In this document: positions 44,504-54,565 of the stretch, piece by piece | How positions within the stretch are numbered: the first letter of the stretch is position 1 | Layout of the letters: every line of letters starts with the position of its first letter | Assembly (NCBI RefSeq): GCF_014635025.1 | Contig: NZ_BMCE01000002.1 | Coordinates: 1,632,399-1,696,398 of the forward strand | Source: Fictibacillus barbaricus | GTDB lineage: Bacteria > Bacillota > Bacilli > Bacillales > Fictibacillaceae | Reading direction: 5' to 3' | DNA length: 64,000 nt | The notes under the pieces: model-generated | Database searches by the model: none | What the model was told of the DNA's origin: nothing | What the model saw: only the letters and a program-made list of their open reading frames with translations | Position numbers and translations under genes: made by a program

Positions 44504-46252
44504 TTATTGTGCCACCCTTTGCATTCTTTCATGAACTAAATCCATAACCGCTTGTTTCAACGATGTTAATGCTCCATTTGCTTTTTCATTTGTATCTGCA
44601 TTAACACCAAAATAAAATTTAACTTTAGGCTCTGTCCCAGATGGTCTTACACAGAACCAAGATCCATCTGACAACTTATACTTCAGTACATTTGATTTCG
44701 GAAGTTGGATTTCTTTTGTTTCATCCGTTTCCACGTCATATTTGATACTTGTTTTGTAATCCTCAGAGACCACTAATTTTTGTCCATTAATTTCAAGTGG
44801 TAAATCAGCTCTGAAACCTGCGAGCAGATTCTCGATTTGTTCTGCACCTGTTTTTCCCTTTAAAGTAAGCGACTCTAAATCTTCTTTATAATAGCCATAT
44901 TTCTCATATACTTCATTTAAAGCATCATACAATGTCTTTCCTTGTTTTTTGTAGTAGGCAGCCATTTCGGCCCCCATCAAACAAGCTTGAACGGCATCCT
45001 TATCTCGTACAAAGTCTCCGATTAACGAACCATAACTTTCTTCATATCCAAAAAGGAAAGTATGTTTTCCGCTCTTTTCATATTCTTTGATTTTTTCGCC
45101 TATAAATTTAAAACCTGTTAGGGTATCTTCGCATGTTAGCCCGTAAGCTTCCGCGATTACTCGTCCAAGTTCTGAAGTGACAATCGTTTTGAAAACAATC
45201 CCTTTAGAACAAAGACTGCCTTTCTCTTTACGCTGTGACAGAATGTACTCGATCATGAGTGCGCCTGTTTGATTACCTGTAAGAATCTCATACTCACCAT
45301 CACTGTTTTTCACTGCAATTCCAACTCGATCCGCATCTGGATCTGTTGCCATTAAAATTTCAGCATCAGCCTTTTTACCATATTGGATGGCAAGTTCAAA
45401 AGCTGCGTGCTCTTCAGGGTTTGGAGATTTTACAGTAGAGAAGTTTGGATCTGGCTGTTCTTGTTCTTTTACAACCGTAACATTCGTAAATCCAAGCTGT
45501 TCCAAACCTTTTCTAACTGGTATGTTCGCTGTTCCATGAAGTGGTGTAAAGACTATGCTTAAGTCATGCATCTCTTTGATCACTTCTTTATTCAAACTGA
45601 TTTTTAAAAGCTGGTCCATGTATGCTTTGTCGATTTCTACTCCGACTACTTGAATCAAACCATCATTTTTTAATTCTTCTTCGGATTTAACCTCTATTGA
45701 AAGTTCATCTGCAACAGCATTAACCTTTTCAATAACCTCATCTGCTTCTTTTGGCGGCAGTTGTCCGCCATCTGAACCGTATACTTTGTAGCCATTATAT
45801 TCAGGCGGGTTATGACTGGCTGTAACTACAATCCCGCTAAAAGCCTTTAAGTATCTTACTGCAAACGATAATTCAGGAGTAGGTCTTAAGCTTTCAAAGA
45901 CATAAGCTTGTATTCCTTGTGTAGCCAAAGTTTTTGCAGCCTCCATCGCAAACTCAGGAGATTGATGTCTGGAGTCATAAGCAATAACAACACCGCGGTT
46001 TTTCGCTTTCTCCCCCTGCTCTTCTATAAAGTGAGCTAGTCCTAATGAAGCTTTTCGAACGGTGTACGTGTTCATACGGTTTGTACCAGGTCCGATTTCC
46101 CCACGCATACCCCCCGTACCAAATTCTAGATTTTTATAAAAGCAGTCTTCAAGGGCTGTCCTGTTCTCTTTCATTCCTTCTAATGCAGTTTTTAATGGCT
46201 GTTCAAGATTCTCTTTTTGGATCCATCTCTCATATGTTGTCTCCCAGGACAT
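44504..46252 (-). CDS. pgcA: phosphoglucomutase (alpha-D-phosphohexomutase)
   Basis: 582 aa; interconverts glucose-1-P and glucose-6-P for UDP-glucose, wall teichoic acid and glycolipid synthesis. Active-site phosphoserine loop [13 protein letters not shown], metal loop [10 protein letters not shown], sugar loop GYEESYG and phosphate loop [12 protein letters not shown] are all present. AAGGAGG before the ATG at 46252. It matches B. subtilis PgcA (YhxB) in length and motifs. Confidence 0.96.
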   Translation of the reverse strand: MSWETTYERWIQKENLEQPLKTALEGMKENRTALEDCFYKNLEFGTGGMRGEIGPGTNRMNTYTVRKASLGLAHFIEEQGEKAKNRGVVIAYDSRHQSPEFAMEAAKTLATQGIQAYVFESLRPTPELSFAVRYLKAFSGIVVTASHNPPEYNGYKVYGSDGGQLPPKEADEVIEKVNAVADELSIEVKSEEELKNDGLIQVVGVEIDKAYMDQLLKISLNKEVIKEMHDLSIVFTPLHGTANIPVRKGLEQLGFTNVTVVKEQEQPDPNFSTVKSPNPEEHAAFELAIQYGKKADAEILMATDPDADRVGIAVKNSDGEYEILTGNQTGALMIEYILSQRKEKGSLCSKGIVFKTIVTSELGRVIAEAYGLTCEDTLTGFKFIGEKIKEYEKSGKHTFLFGYEESYGSLIGDFVRDKDAVQACLMGAEMAAYYKKQGKTLYDALNEVYEKYGYYKEDLESLTLKGKTGAEQIENLLAGFRADLPLEINGQKLVVSEDYKTSIKYDVETDETKEIQLPKSNVLKYKLSDGSWFCVRPSGTEPKVKFYFGVNADTNEKANGALTSLKQAVMDLVHERMQRVAQ

Positions 46253-46437
46253 GGTACTGCCTCCTTCAAGTAAAAAATATGTATTGTAGTTTTGTTTAGT
46301 TTTCGATATGAATCGAGTTATTCCTGCTCGATCAATTAAATACGGCCTTTATTATACCGCTTTCATCATAAAAAATAAACTTTTGCGGAAATCGAAAATC
46401 TTTTTAGTCATTATTCGATATATTTCCCGAGAAATAG

Positions 46438-46472
46438 AAAAAAAGCGGCAAACATAACCTGTTTACCACTCT
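46438..46472 (-). terminator. terminator of the yhcX operon
   Basis: GTGGTAAACA / TGTTTGCCGC stem followed by TTTTTTT on the minus strand, directly after the yhcX stop. Confidence 0.8.
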
Positions 46473-46477
46473 TTTAT

Positions 46478-48028
46478 TTATTTGCTCTTATCCTTTTGAA
46501 CGACACTATATAGATCTAAACGTCTATCTCTTAGAAGTGTAACACTTCCTGTTTTACGCTGCCTTCTCAAGATTTCTAAGTCCACATCGCCTACAACAAC
46601 TGTTTCAATGTTTGGATGACATTCCCCTACGATCCCGTCTCTTGGAAACGAGAAATCGGATGGTGTGAAGATACCTGACTGTGCATACTGAATGTCCATG
46701 TTTTCCACTTGGGATAAATTCCCCACTGTTCCTGCAATTGCTGTATAGATCTCATTTTCAATCGCACGAGCCTGTGAACAATAACGAACACGAAGATACC
46801 CTTGACGATCTTCTGTACAGAATGGTGTAAAGATAATTTTCGCACCTTGATCTGTAACAATACGCGATAATTCAGGGAATTCAATATCATAACAGATTAA
46901 GATGGCAATCTTTCCGCAATCTGTATCAAATACTTGTACTTTATCTCCTGGAGTAATTCCCCACCATTTGCGCTCATTCGGTGTTATATGAATCTTATAT
47001 TGTTTGTCGATCGTCCCATCACGTCTGAACAAATACGCAACATTATAAATATCTCCATCTTCTTCAACAAAGTGGGAACCGCCAATAATGTTTACATTGT
47101 ATCTTACAGCCAGGTTCGTAAACAGTTCGATGTATTGCTCTGTAAATTCTGTCAGCTTGCGGATCGCTAAGCTAGGACTCTTTTCTTCACAGAATGACAA
47201 CAGTTGTGTTGTAAGCAGTTCAGGGAAAACAGCAAAATCTGACCCTTGATCAGAAGCAACGTCTGTGTAATATTCAACTTGTGTCGCAAAATCCTCAAAC
47301 GATTCAATTGTTTTCATCATGTATTGAATAGTTGTAATGCGAACAGGCTCACTCGTTTTAAAATACTTCTTCGTCTTGGTTGGAATGAAATCTACATTGT
47401 TCCACTCCATAAGTGTTGCGTAAGCGTTAGATTGTTTATCATCAGGAAGATAGCTTTTATTTAAACGCATCACTGTAAAACCATTCATAAGCTGAAAGGT
47501 TAAAACAGGGTCGTAAATATTGTGCTGGATCACTTCTCGAACATATTCTCTTGGCGTCATATCCTTTGAATGCTTGTGATAGTTTGGAATTCTTCCACCA
47601 AGGATAATACTCTTCAAATTCTTTTGTTCTGCTAGCTCTTTTCGTGCTTCATATAAACGAGCACCTATTTTCATTCGGCGGTATTCAGGGTGGACCATCA
47701 CTTCTATGCCGTACAGATTAAATCCCTCAGGATCGTGGTTGGTGATGTATCCATCATCGGTGATCTCATCCCACGTATGTTTATCATCATACTCATCAAA
47801 GTTAACCATTAAGCTCGAACAGCTTCCCACAATCTTCCCTTCATATGTTACACAGAATTGACCTTCAGGAAAGATGCGAAGATGACTTTCTAACTGTTCA
47901 CGTTTCCATGGCTCCATGTTTCCGGGAAAACATATAGCTTGCAGCTCTAAGATCTCATCTATATCTTCAAATTGAATATTACGAAGTTCTATTTTTTTCT
48001 CAAATTTTGAAACATCAATCTCGCTCAT
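46478..48028 (-). CDS. yhcX: GNAT acetyltransferase-nitrilase fusion, YhcX
   Basis: 516 aa from the ATG at 48028 (AGAGGAG upstream). N-terminal GNAT domain (~12-190; EVMVHPEYRRMKIGARLYEA acetyl-CoA loop) fused to a carbon-nitrogen hydrolase (~220-505) with catalytic Glu in VFPELLTT, Lys in YKIHITPNERKWWG and Cys in ILICYDIEFPELS. Same architecture and length as B. subtilis YhcX. Substrate unknown. It follows yhcW-VOC on the same strand, as yhcW-yhcX are adjacent in B. subtilis. Confidence 0.93.
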   Translation of the reverse strand: MSEIDVSKFEKKIELRNIQFEDIDEILELQAICFPGNMEPWKREQLESHLRIFPEGQFCVTYEGKIVGSCSSLMVNFDEYDDKHTWDEITDDGYITNHDPEGFNLYGIEVMVHPEYRRMKIGARLYEARKELAEQKNLKSIILGGRIPNYHKHSKDMTPREYVREVIQHNIYDPVLTFQLMNGFTVMRLNKSYLPDDKQSNAYATLMEWNNVDFIPTKTKKYFKTSEPVRITTIQYMMKTIESFEDFATQVEYYTDVASDQGSDFAVFPELLTTQLLSFCEEKSPSLAIRKLTEFTEQYIELFTNLAVRYNVNIIGGSHFVEEDGDIYNVAYLFRRDGTIDKQYKIHITPNERKWWGITPGDKVQVFDTDCGKIAILICYDIEFPELSRIVTDQGAKIIFTPFCTEDRQGYLRVRYCSQARAIENEIYTAIAGTVGNLSQVENMDIQYAQSGIFTPSDFSFPRDGIVGECHPNIETVVVGDVDLEILRRQRKTGSVTLLRDRRLDLYSVVQKDKSK

Positions 48029-48061
48029 TTTATCCACTCCTCTAACCTGCTGCGTTATTCA

Positions 48062-48457
48062 TTACTTCCAATTTTTCATGCGTTGATATAGGGTCCCAGT
48101 AAAAAATTCTAACTCATTGCCATCTGGATCGGTAAAGTTTATGGACTTTCCGCCACCTCTTTCGATCGGCCCTCTTGTGATGTTTACTTTGTGTTTTATA
48201 AGCTCTTTTACTGCGTCTGGAAAGTGATCCTCTGTGACCGTAAATGCAAAATGATCTATACAAATGTGTTCTTTATCCATAGGCTTTGCATTTTTGAATT
48301 CAAGTAAACACAGCCAAGTTCCGCCCATATCTAAGTATACATCTGTATTCCCTTTATGAACGAGTTTAGCACCTAGAATATCTATATAAAATTCTAATGA
48401 TCTTCTTAAATTTGAAACCCTGATCGTCACATGATTGATCCCTCGTACTTCAATCAT
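48062..48457 (-). CDS. VOC-family protein, fosfomycin-resistance (FosA/FosB)-like
   Basis: 131 aa glyoxalase-fold protein. Metal ligands fit INHVTIRVSN (His), CIDHFAF (His) and GNELEFFTGTLYQR (Glu), the pattern of the FosA/FosB/FosX group, including the terminal GTLxxR. It could be a thiol transferase for fosfomycin or another electrophile, or a dioxygenase; resistance is not proven. Its ATG overlaps the yhcW stop by 4 bp, so the two are translationally coupled. Confidence 0.8.
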   Translation of the reverse strand: MIEVRGINHVTIRVSNLRRSLEFYIDILGAKLVHKGNTDVYLDMGGTWLCLLEFKNAKPMDKEHICIDHFAFTVTEDHFPDAVKELIKHKVNITRGPIERGGGKSINFTDPDGNELEFFTGTLYQRMKNWK

Positions 48458-49122
48458 TGCTTGCTCAGCTTCTCAGCTTGCCTAATAAGAGCTGCAAGCT
48501 CTAGTTCGGCCATCGTTTCCATCTGATGATCAACATCATTGAACTTCATATGCTTTGTTACCGGATTAGGGATCGCCACACAATATAGTCCCGCTTTTTT
48601 GGCTGCAGCCGATCCATTTACTGAATCTTCAAAAGCGATAGCTTCATGAGGCTTTACCCCTAATGCTTTAACGGCCTCCAAATAGAGAGCAGGATCTGGT
48701 TTAACGTTTTCTACATCATCCGCTGTTTTAATAATCTCAAAATGGTGCAAGAAACCGATTCTATTAAGATGCTCTTCCACCCATTTCCGCGATGAACTCG
48801 AAGCCAAGCCAACTTTTAACCCTAAATCTTTTGCAGCTTTTAAATAATCCTCAATACCAGGGAGAGGTTTTTGTTCTGAAATTAGTGCAAGTACACGCTC
48901 TGTTTTCTTTGCTCTAAGTTCCTCATGATCCAGCTTTTTCTTAATCTGTTTCTCTAAATATTCGTACGGATTAAAATCTGAATGGGTACCGATACATTCT
49001 CCCCATACTTCTAGAGGCAGATCGCTTCCATGTTCGCGGTACAATTCTTGAAAAGCATGATAATGCTGAGTTTCGGTATCTAAAATCGTTCCATCAAAAT
49101 CGAATACAAGTGCTTTGATCAT
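48454..49122 (-). CDS. yhcW: HAD hydrolase, beta-phosphoglucomutase-like (YhcW)
   Basis: 222-aa HAD subfamily I protein. Motif I FDFDGTILDTET with a helical cap, motif II LASSSSRKW, motif III KPDPALY, motif IV AFEDSVNGSAAAK. Resembles YhcW/phosphatases of the beta-PGM group; substrate unknown. First gene of the yhcW-VOC-yhcX operon, and the neighbour order agrees with B. subtilis. Confidence 0.88.
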   Translation of the reverse strand: MIKALVFDFDGTILDTETQHYHAFQELYREHGSDLPLEVWGECIGTHSDFNPYEYLEKQIKKKLDHEELRAKKTERVLALISEQKPLPGIEDYLKAAKDLGLKVGLASSSSRKWVEEHLNRIGFLHHFEIIKTADDVENVKPDPALYLEAVKALGVKPHEAIAFEDSVNGSAAAKKAGLYCVAIPNPVTKHMKFNDVDHQMETMAELELAALIRQAEKLSKQ

Positions 49123-49193
49123 GGACCAACCATCCCTTTGCGTTTTATTTTATTTTCTTAAACTTTTTATAAAGACGCAAGAAAACTGGTTTT

Positions 49194-50048
49194 TTAGTGA
49201 AGGACATTTGTTTTAAACATGATCTTTTTTCCATTGCTTGTTGCAATAACCGTACCCAGCTGATCTGTACGATAAACAGTCATCTTTCGGTTGTTTAATC
49301 GATACATAACTTCTTTTGAAGGAAACTGATACGGATTGTTCCTTCCAACGGATATAACAGCTGTTTTTGCTTTTACCTTTTTTAAGAATTCCATACTTGA
49401 ACCTGTATTTGCCCCGTGATGCCCTATTTTTATAACATCAGCTTTAACTCCGCCCCGGCTGAGAATCTCTTTTTCTTCTTCGGCACCTGCATCCGCCATC
49501 AGAAGAAAATTCTTTTTACCGTGCTTAATTTTAATGACTACAGAGTAATCATTGATATGTTTATAATACGATCCTTTTGGAGCGAGCATCTCCACTTTAA
49601 CCGAGAAGCCCATTTTAAAATTAACACCTGCTTTTGCACGATCTACAGGTATTTGCTTTTCGTTAATCACACGAAAAAGGTCGTGATAATATTTTGTATC
49701 ATACGGAAGGTTCGGCATATAAAGTACACTTACCGGAAACGCACGTATCACATCATCCAGTGAACCGATATGGTCATGATGAGGATGACTAGCCACGACA
49801 ATATCTAAATGGCTGATACCTTCTTTTTTCAAATAAGAGATAATCTCGTCTGCATCATGTTCATCTCCGCCATCGATCAGCATCGTTTGTCCGTTAGGAG
49901 CTTTAATCAAGATGCAGTCTGCTTGTCCAACATCTAAAAAGTGAATGGTTAACGGATCGAACCAGTCGGCACGGGCCTTCTGTGGCCCCATCATGACTAC
50001 AAGCAATAAACATAAACAAAACATGGCTGCTCTTTTAGTTATTCTCAC
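49194..50048 (-). CDS. secreted metallo-beta-lactamase-fold protein (ComEC C-terminal type)
   Basis: 284 aa, GTG start with AAAGGGGTG upstream. N-terminal signal sequence (FCLCLLLVVMMG, then ARA). MBL fold: HFLDVGQADCILIKAP, metal site SHPHHDHIG, later LLMADAG and IGHHGAN. This is the ComEC/Rec2 C-terminal-type domain without the membrane channel; stand-alone forms are proposed extracellular nucleases or phosphodiesterases. Substrate unknown. Confidence 0.88.
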   Translation of the reverse strand: MRITKRAAMFCLCLLLVVMMGPQKARADWFDPLTIHFLDVGQADCILIKAPNGQTMLIDGGDEHDADEIISYLKKEGISHLDIVVASHPHHDHIGSLDDVIRAFPVSVLYMPNLPYDTKYYHDLFRVINEKQIPVDRAKAGVNFKMGFSVKVEMLAPKGSYYKHINDYSVVIKIKHGKKNFLLMADAGAEEEKEILSRGGVKADVIKIGHHGANTGSSMEFLKKVKAKTAVISVGRNNPYQFPSKEVMYRLNNRKMTVYRTDQLGTVIATSNGKKIMFKTNVLH

Positions 50049-50123
50049 TTCTCACACCCCTTTAGAGATAAATTTTCGTCCATAAAGCGTATCCTTAGTT
50101 ATATGTAATTTTGTACAATTCAA

Positions 50124-50163
50124 CAACAAAACCCGCTATCCAATACATGGATGCGGGCTTTTA
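50124..50163 (-). terminator. terminator of yhbH
   Basis: CCCGCATCCA / TGGATAGCGGG stem then TTTTGTTGTT on the minus strand. Confidence 0.8.
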
Positions 50164-50166
50164 TTA

Positions 50167-51333
50167 TTAGGAACTGACTTCACTTTTCTTAAAGAAACTC
50201 TTCATTGCATGATAAACATCTGCTTTTTCTTTTAAAATATAATGGCTGAATTTCGGATTATCCATATTTTTATATACACTCATCAATGTCGAATGACGAT
50301 TATACGCGTTTACTTCGCCATAACCAAACATATTCGAATGTTCCATGATCTGCTGAACAAGTTTTACACATCTTGCGTTATCGCTCGTAAGATTGTCGCC
50401 ATCTGAAAAATGGAACGGGTAAATATTGAAGCGGCTTGAAGAATATTTAGTCTCGATCAGCTCAAGCGCTTTTCGATAAGCAGATGAACAGATTGTGCCT
50501 CCGCTCTCTCCTTTATTAAAGAAATCTTCCTCTGTAACAACTTTCGCTTCCGTGTGGTGTGCAATAAACTCAATCTCAACTTTTTCATACTTCGAACGAA
50601 GAAAACGCGTCATCCAGAAAAAGAAGCTTCTAGCCATGTATTTTTCCCAGATTCCCATAGAACCTGAAGTATCCATCATCGCTAATACCACAGCCTTGGA
50701 TTCTGGTTTTATGACCTCGTTCCATGTTTTAAATCGAAGATCATCATTATGAATAGGAGCAACACTCGGCTTCCCGACCAGCGCATTTCTCTTAAAAGCA
50801 GTTAAGATGGTTCTCTTTTTATCCACGTTACCCATAAGACCCTTTTTGCGAACATCATTGAACTCAATCTTTTCTAATACGATCTGGTCTTGTTCTTTTT
50901 GTTTCAAGTTAGGCAGTTCTAATTCTTTAAATAGCATCTCTTCTAGTTCAAGAATGGAAACTTCCGCTTCTGCATAGTCAACACCTGGTTTATCACCAGC
51001 CGGCCCTTTTCCTTTTCCGGCTCCGCTCTGTGCTGCACGTCCATCTCTGGCTACTACATCCCCCACCTGGCTATCTCCGTCACCTTGGCCTACGTGCTTG
51101 TTTTTGTCGTAGTTGTATCGGATTTTGTATTCATCCATCGAACGGATCGGAATTTTAATCACGTCACGTCCGTTGGACAAAATGATATTTTCTTCGCTTA
51201 TCAAATCCGGCAAGTTGTTTTTAATGGCTTCCTGCACTTTTTCCATATGCCTTTGATGATCTTGATATCCTTTTCGGTGGAGGGACCAGTTTTCCTGAGA
51301 CACAACAAAATTGTTCTTATCCGGTTCACTCAT
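50167..51333 (-). CDS. yhbH: sporulation protein YhbH (YeaH family, VWA domain)
   Basis: 388 aa. N-terminal basic head, a Gly/Lys/Asp-rich linker (~residues 85-120), and a VWA-like domain with the MIDAS-type motif MMDTSGSMG at ~218-226. It acts with the PrkA kinase and SpoVR in sporulation; the E. coli equivalents are YeaG-YeaH-YcgB. Here prkA is 1.2 kb upstream on the same strand, separated by a signal peptidase gene and a small ORF. AGGGGAT precedes the ATG. Confidence 0.95.
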   Translation of the reverse strand: MSEPDKNNFVVSQENWSLHRKGYQDHQRHMEKVQEAIKNNLPDLISEENIILSNGRDVIKIPIRSMDEYKIRYNYDKNKHVGQGDGDSQVGDVVARDGRAAQSGAGKGKGPAGDKPGVDYAEAEVSILELEEMLFKELELPNLKQKEQDQIVLEKIEFNDVRKKGLMGNVDKKRTILTAFKRNALVGKPSVAPIHNDDLRFKTWNEVIKPESKAVVLAMMDTSGSMGIWEKYMARSFFFWMTRFLRSKYEKVEIEFIAHHTEAKVVTEEDFFNKGESGGTICSSAYRKALELIETKYSSSRFNIYPFHFSDGDNLTSDNARCVKLVQQIMEHSNMFGYGEVNAYNRHSTLMSVYKNMDNPKFSHYILKEKADVYHAMKSFFKKSEVSS

Positions 51334-51485
51334 AGCTATCCCCTCCAGAGCAGCAATAATCTATGCTGCTTTTTCTTGATCAACCCGGGGCATACCTTGC
51401 TTTTTGTAATCAGCTTTTATCAGAAAAAAGGGTTGGTTACTCTATCATATGCACGTACTCCTTAGAGTTGCTAATCTTTCGCTAT

Positions 51486-51523
51486 AAAAAAGCCCTCTTT
51501 TCAAAAATAGAAAAGAAGGCCCG
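51486..51523 (-). terminator. terminator after the 57-aa ORF
   Basis: GGCCTTCTTTTC / GAAAAGAGGGC stem then TTTTTT on the minus strand. Confidence 0.8.
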
Positions 51524-51528
51524 AATGT

Positions 51529-51702
51529 TTATTTTTTGTATTCCTTTTTATCATGCTGCTGGGGATCTGGTGTTTTCCCGCTCTTTCGTACTTCTTCATT
51601 GGTTGAGACGTGTTCCATTATTTTTCCGTGTTCTTTCATTTCTTCAAAGTTTGATGCCATTGAACTGTTTTTTCGTTTAGGTTCGTTATTTTGTTTTGTC
51701 AT
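51529..51702 (-). CDS. hypothetical hydrophilic protein (57 aa)
   Basis: ATG at 51702 with AGAGGTGA upstream. Starts MTKQNNEPKRKNSSMASNFE and ends QQHDKKEYKK; highly charged, no Cys, no hydrophobic segment, probably disordered. Such proteins are often spore-associated in Bacillus, but the family was not recognised. It lies between sip and yhbH with its own terminator. Confidence 0.7.
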   Translation of the reverse strand: MTKQNNEPKRKNSSMASNFEEMKEHGKIMEHVSTNEEVRKSGKTPDPQQHDKKEYKK

Positions 51703-51734
51703 AGGGATTCACCTCTTACAGAAATTTTCCCCAT

Positions 51735-52310
51735 TTATTCCTTTTTAAAACCATTAAACACTTTCATCTCATCTACCGGCCAATAACGGATGTTTGCTTC
51801 ACCTACGATATCAGTCATCTCTACAAAGCCAATATGCCGGCTGTCAATGCTATGAAGTCTATTGTCGCCAAGAACAAAGATTTTTCCTTTAGGAACGGTG
51901 TCATGGCCTGTGATCTCTTCCAGGGTGAAATTGCCTGTCAACGTCCGGTTCCCAGCAAACCGTTTAAATTCTTTTAGGTAAGGTTCATCTACTGGTTTTT
52001 TGTTGATATACAGTTTGTCATCCTTGTACGCAATATGGTCCCCAGGCAGTCCAATTACTCGTTTAATATAATCCTCTTTAGGATTAGCCTTAAACACAAT
52101 TAGATCGAACCGTTCTGGATTCCCGATTTCATAGCCGATCTTATTTACGATCAGTCGATTCCCGTTTTGTATCGTCGGCATCATCGACTCGCCGTAGACA
52201 ACGTATTGCTCAATCAAAAACTTTTTTATAATAATAGCAATAATAAGTGCAATACCAATTGCTTTGATCCAGTCTACTAAACCATTTCTTTCTTTTCGAG
52301 CCGAGCTCAT
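51735..52310 (-). CDS. type I signal peptidase
   Basis: 191 aa from the ATG at 52310 (AAAGGAAG 8 nt upstream). One N-terminal membrane anchor (AIGIALIIAIIIKKFLI), catalytic Ser in YGESMMPT, catalytic Lys in DYIKRVIGLPGD and the box LGDNRLHSIDSRHIG. Cleaves signal peptides of exported proteins. Which Sip paralogue (S, T, U, V) cannot be told. Confidence 0.95.
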   Translation of the reverse strand: MSSARKERNGLVDWIKAIGIALIIAIIIKKFLIEQYVVYGESMMPTIQNGNRLIVNKIGYEIGNPERFDLIVFKANPKEDYIKRVIGLPGDHIAYKDDKLYINKKPVDEPYLKEFKRFAGNRTLTGNFTLEEITGHDTVPKGKIFVLGDNRLHSIDSRHIGFVEMTDIVGEANIRYWPVDEMKVFNGFKKE

Positions 52311-52448
52311 ACAGCTCACTTCCTTTAGTTAGCTTATTAGTATCAATTTACCATTTTTAAATAACTAAATACAAGTTCATTTATTTTTATAATAAATGTT
52401 TGTAAAATCAAGATAGTGAATTTGTTTAGTTTTCCCTATTTCTTTGTA

Positions 52449-52493
52449 AAAAAACACACCCTGACAACCTTTTTTATGTCCAGGGTGTGTTTC
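52449..52493 (-). terminator. terminator of prkA
   Basis: AACACACCCTG and CAGGGTGTGTT arms around a T-rich loop, followed by a T-rich stretch on the minus strand. Confidence 0.8.
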
Positions 52494-52498
52494 ATATA

Positions 52499-54394
52499 TT
52501 ATCGATTTAATAAACTTCCCACATATCTTAATAATTCGTTGGCACTAGTTGTATTGTAGCCATGTTCATCAACTAGACGCGCGATAACTTCATTAATCTT
52601 TTTCAATTGTGACTCGTCTGGTGTTTTCGACGAAGTTGTAATTTTTACAACATCCTTAAGATCAGCAAACAGCTTCTTCTGGATGGCTTCTCTTAATCGT
52701 TCGTGAGAATTATAGTCAAATTTCTTTCCTTTTCTTGCATATGCGGAGATACGGATAAGAATCTCTTCGCGGAACGCTTTCTTCGCATTCTCTGAAATAC
52801 CGATCTGTTCCTCTATCGATCTCATTAACTTTTCATCCGGACTCATCTCTTCACCAGTAAGCGGATCACGCAGTTTGTTTTTGTTACAATACGCCTCCAC
52901 ATTATCCAAATAGTTATCCATAAGCGTTTTCGCAGATTCTTCGTACGAATAAACGAAGGCCTTCTGAACTTCTTTCTTCGCAATATCATCGTATTCTTTA
53001 CGAGCTGCTGAGATAAAGTTAATAAACCTTTCTTTATCTTCCTTCGAAATGGATGCATGATGATCCAGACCGTCCTTTAATGAACGAAGTACATCTAACG
53101 CATTGATGGAAGGTGTTTCTTTTCGAATGATAGCTGACGAAATTCTGTTAATGACGTATCTCGGATCAATACCAGACATGCCCTCATCCGAAAACTCTTT
53201 CTTTAACTCCTCTAAATCAACATGATTGAAACCTTCTACAATCTCACCATCATAGAGTCTCATCTTTTTAAGTAAGTCCATACCTTGTTTCTTGGAGTCT
53301 TTTAGTCTTGTAAGAACTGAGAAAGTTGCGGCTACTCTTAGAGCATGCGGTGCGATATGAACATGGGCCATATCACTTTCTGAAATCATCTTTGCATAGA
53401 TCTTCTCTTCTTGTGAAACTCTGAGATTATACGGTACACCCATTACGATAATCCTGGAGTGCAGCGCTTCATTCTTTTTATTCGCAATAAATGAACGGTA
53501 CTCTGATTCATTGGTATGAGCAACTATGAGCTCATCCGCTGAGATCAACGCAAAACGCCCTGCCTTAAAGTTTCCCTCTTGTGTGAGGGAAAGAAGATGC
53601 CACAAGAACTTCTCATCACATTTCAGCATTTCCTGAAACTCCATCATGCCTCGGTTTGCTTTATTGAGCTCCCCGTCAAAACGATATGCACGTGGATCAG
53701 ACTCAGATCCGAATTCGGCAATTGTTGAAAAGTCGATACTTCCTGTTAAATCGGCAATATCTTGAGATTTTGGATCTGATGGGCTGAATGTTCCGATACC
53801 AGTACGCTTATCCTCTGAGAAGAAGATACGCTCAACCATCACATCTTCAATCCGGTTATCATACTCATGCTCAAGTCTCATCGTATTGAGCGGTGACAAG
53901 CTTCCTTCGACACGAATACCATACTCATCGTAAAACTCTTTTCTGAGGTGCTGCGGGATAAGGTGCAGTGGATCTTCGTGCATCGGACATCCCTTGATCG
54001 CATAAACCGCTCCCTCAGGCGTTTTTGTGTATTGCTCTAAACCTCTTTTTAACATCGTAACTAAAGTGGATTTACCACCGGATACAGGCCCCATTAACAA
54101 TAGTATACGTTTACGGACATCAAGGCGCTTAGCGGCTGGATGAAAATACTCTTCTACAAGGCGTTCGATAGACTCTTCTAAACCAAAAATTTGATCGCTG
54201 AAAAAATGATACACCTTTTGACCATTTTTCTCTGAAATTCCAGCATCTTTAATCATGTTGTATACTCTTGAATGCGCAGACTGGGCAACAAATGGCCGAT
54301 CTCGTAAAATATCAAGGTATTCAGCGAAGGTACCTTCCCAGGCTAAACGCTGTTCTTCTTCACGATGCAGTTGGATTCTCGATAAAATATCCAT
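52499..54394 (-). CDS. prkA: PrkA serine protein kinase (AAA+ domain)
   Basis: 631 aa, full family length. AAA+/PrkA domain with Walker A LLMGPVSGGKST (~residues 103-114) and the PrkA marker NRGMMEFQEMLK. The C-terminal PrkA domain includes YDDIAKKEVQKAFVYSYEES. Reported as kinase and ATP-dependent protease; promotes sporulation and acts with YhbH and SpoVR. AAGGAGGT precedes the ATG. Confidence 0.96.
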   Translation of the reverse strand: MDILSRIQLHREEEQRLAWEGTFAEYLDILRDRPFVAQSAHSRVYNMIKDAGISEKNGQKVYHFFSDQIFGLEESIERLVEEYFHPAAKRLDVRKRILLLMGPVSGGKSTLVTMLKRGLEQYTKTPEGAVYAIKGCPMHEDPLHLIPQHLRKEFYDEYGIRVEGSLSPLNTMRLEHEYDNRIEDVMVERIFFSEDKRTGIGTFSPSDPKSQDIADLTGSIDFSTIAEFGSESDPRAYRFDGELNKANRGMMEFQEMLKCDEKFLWHLLSLTQEGNFKAGRFALISADELIVAHTNESEYRSFIANKKNEALHSRIIVMGVPYNLRVSQEEKIYAKMISESDMAHVHIAPHALRVAATFSVLTRLKDSKKQGMDLLKKMRLYDGEIVEGFNHVDLEELKKEFSDEGMSGIDPRYVINRISSAIIRKETPSINALDVLRSLKDGLDHHASISKEDKERFINFISAARKEYDDIAKKEVQKAFVYSYEESAKTLMDNYLDNVEAYCNKNKLRDPLTGEEMSPDEKLMRSIEEQIGISENAKKAFREEILIRISAYARKGKKFDYNSHERLREAIQKKLFADLKDVVKITTSSKTPDESQLKKINEVIARLVDEHGYNTTSANELLRYVGSLLNR

Positions 54395-54565
54395 GAGTAC
54401 CTCCTTGATTGTATTGGCTCCATCAAGTGTTAATCTACTCTATGCGAGGATGTCCGTAATCATTCTGTTTGAATAGTGATTTTTATTTGAAAAAGTAAGA
54501 ATTTCTATTATCCTTTTCATGGTAAAATATGTTTATCATTGTGTTTTGAAACGGAGCCAGAGTCT

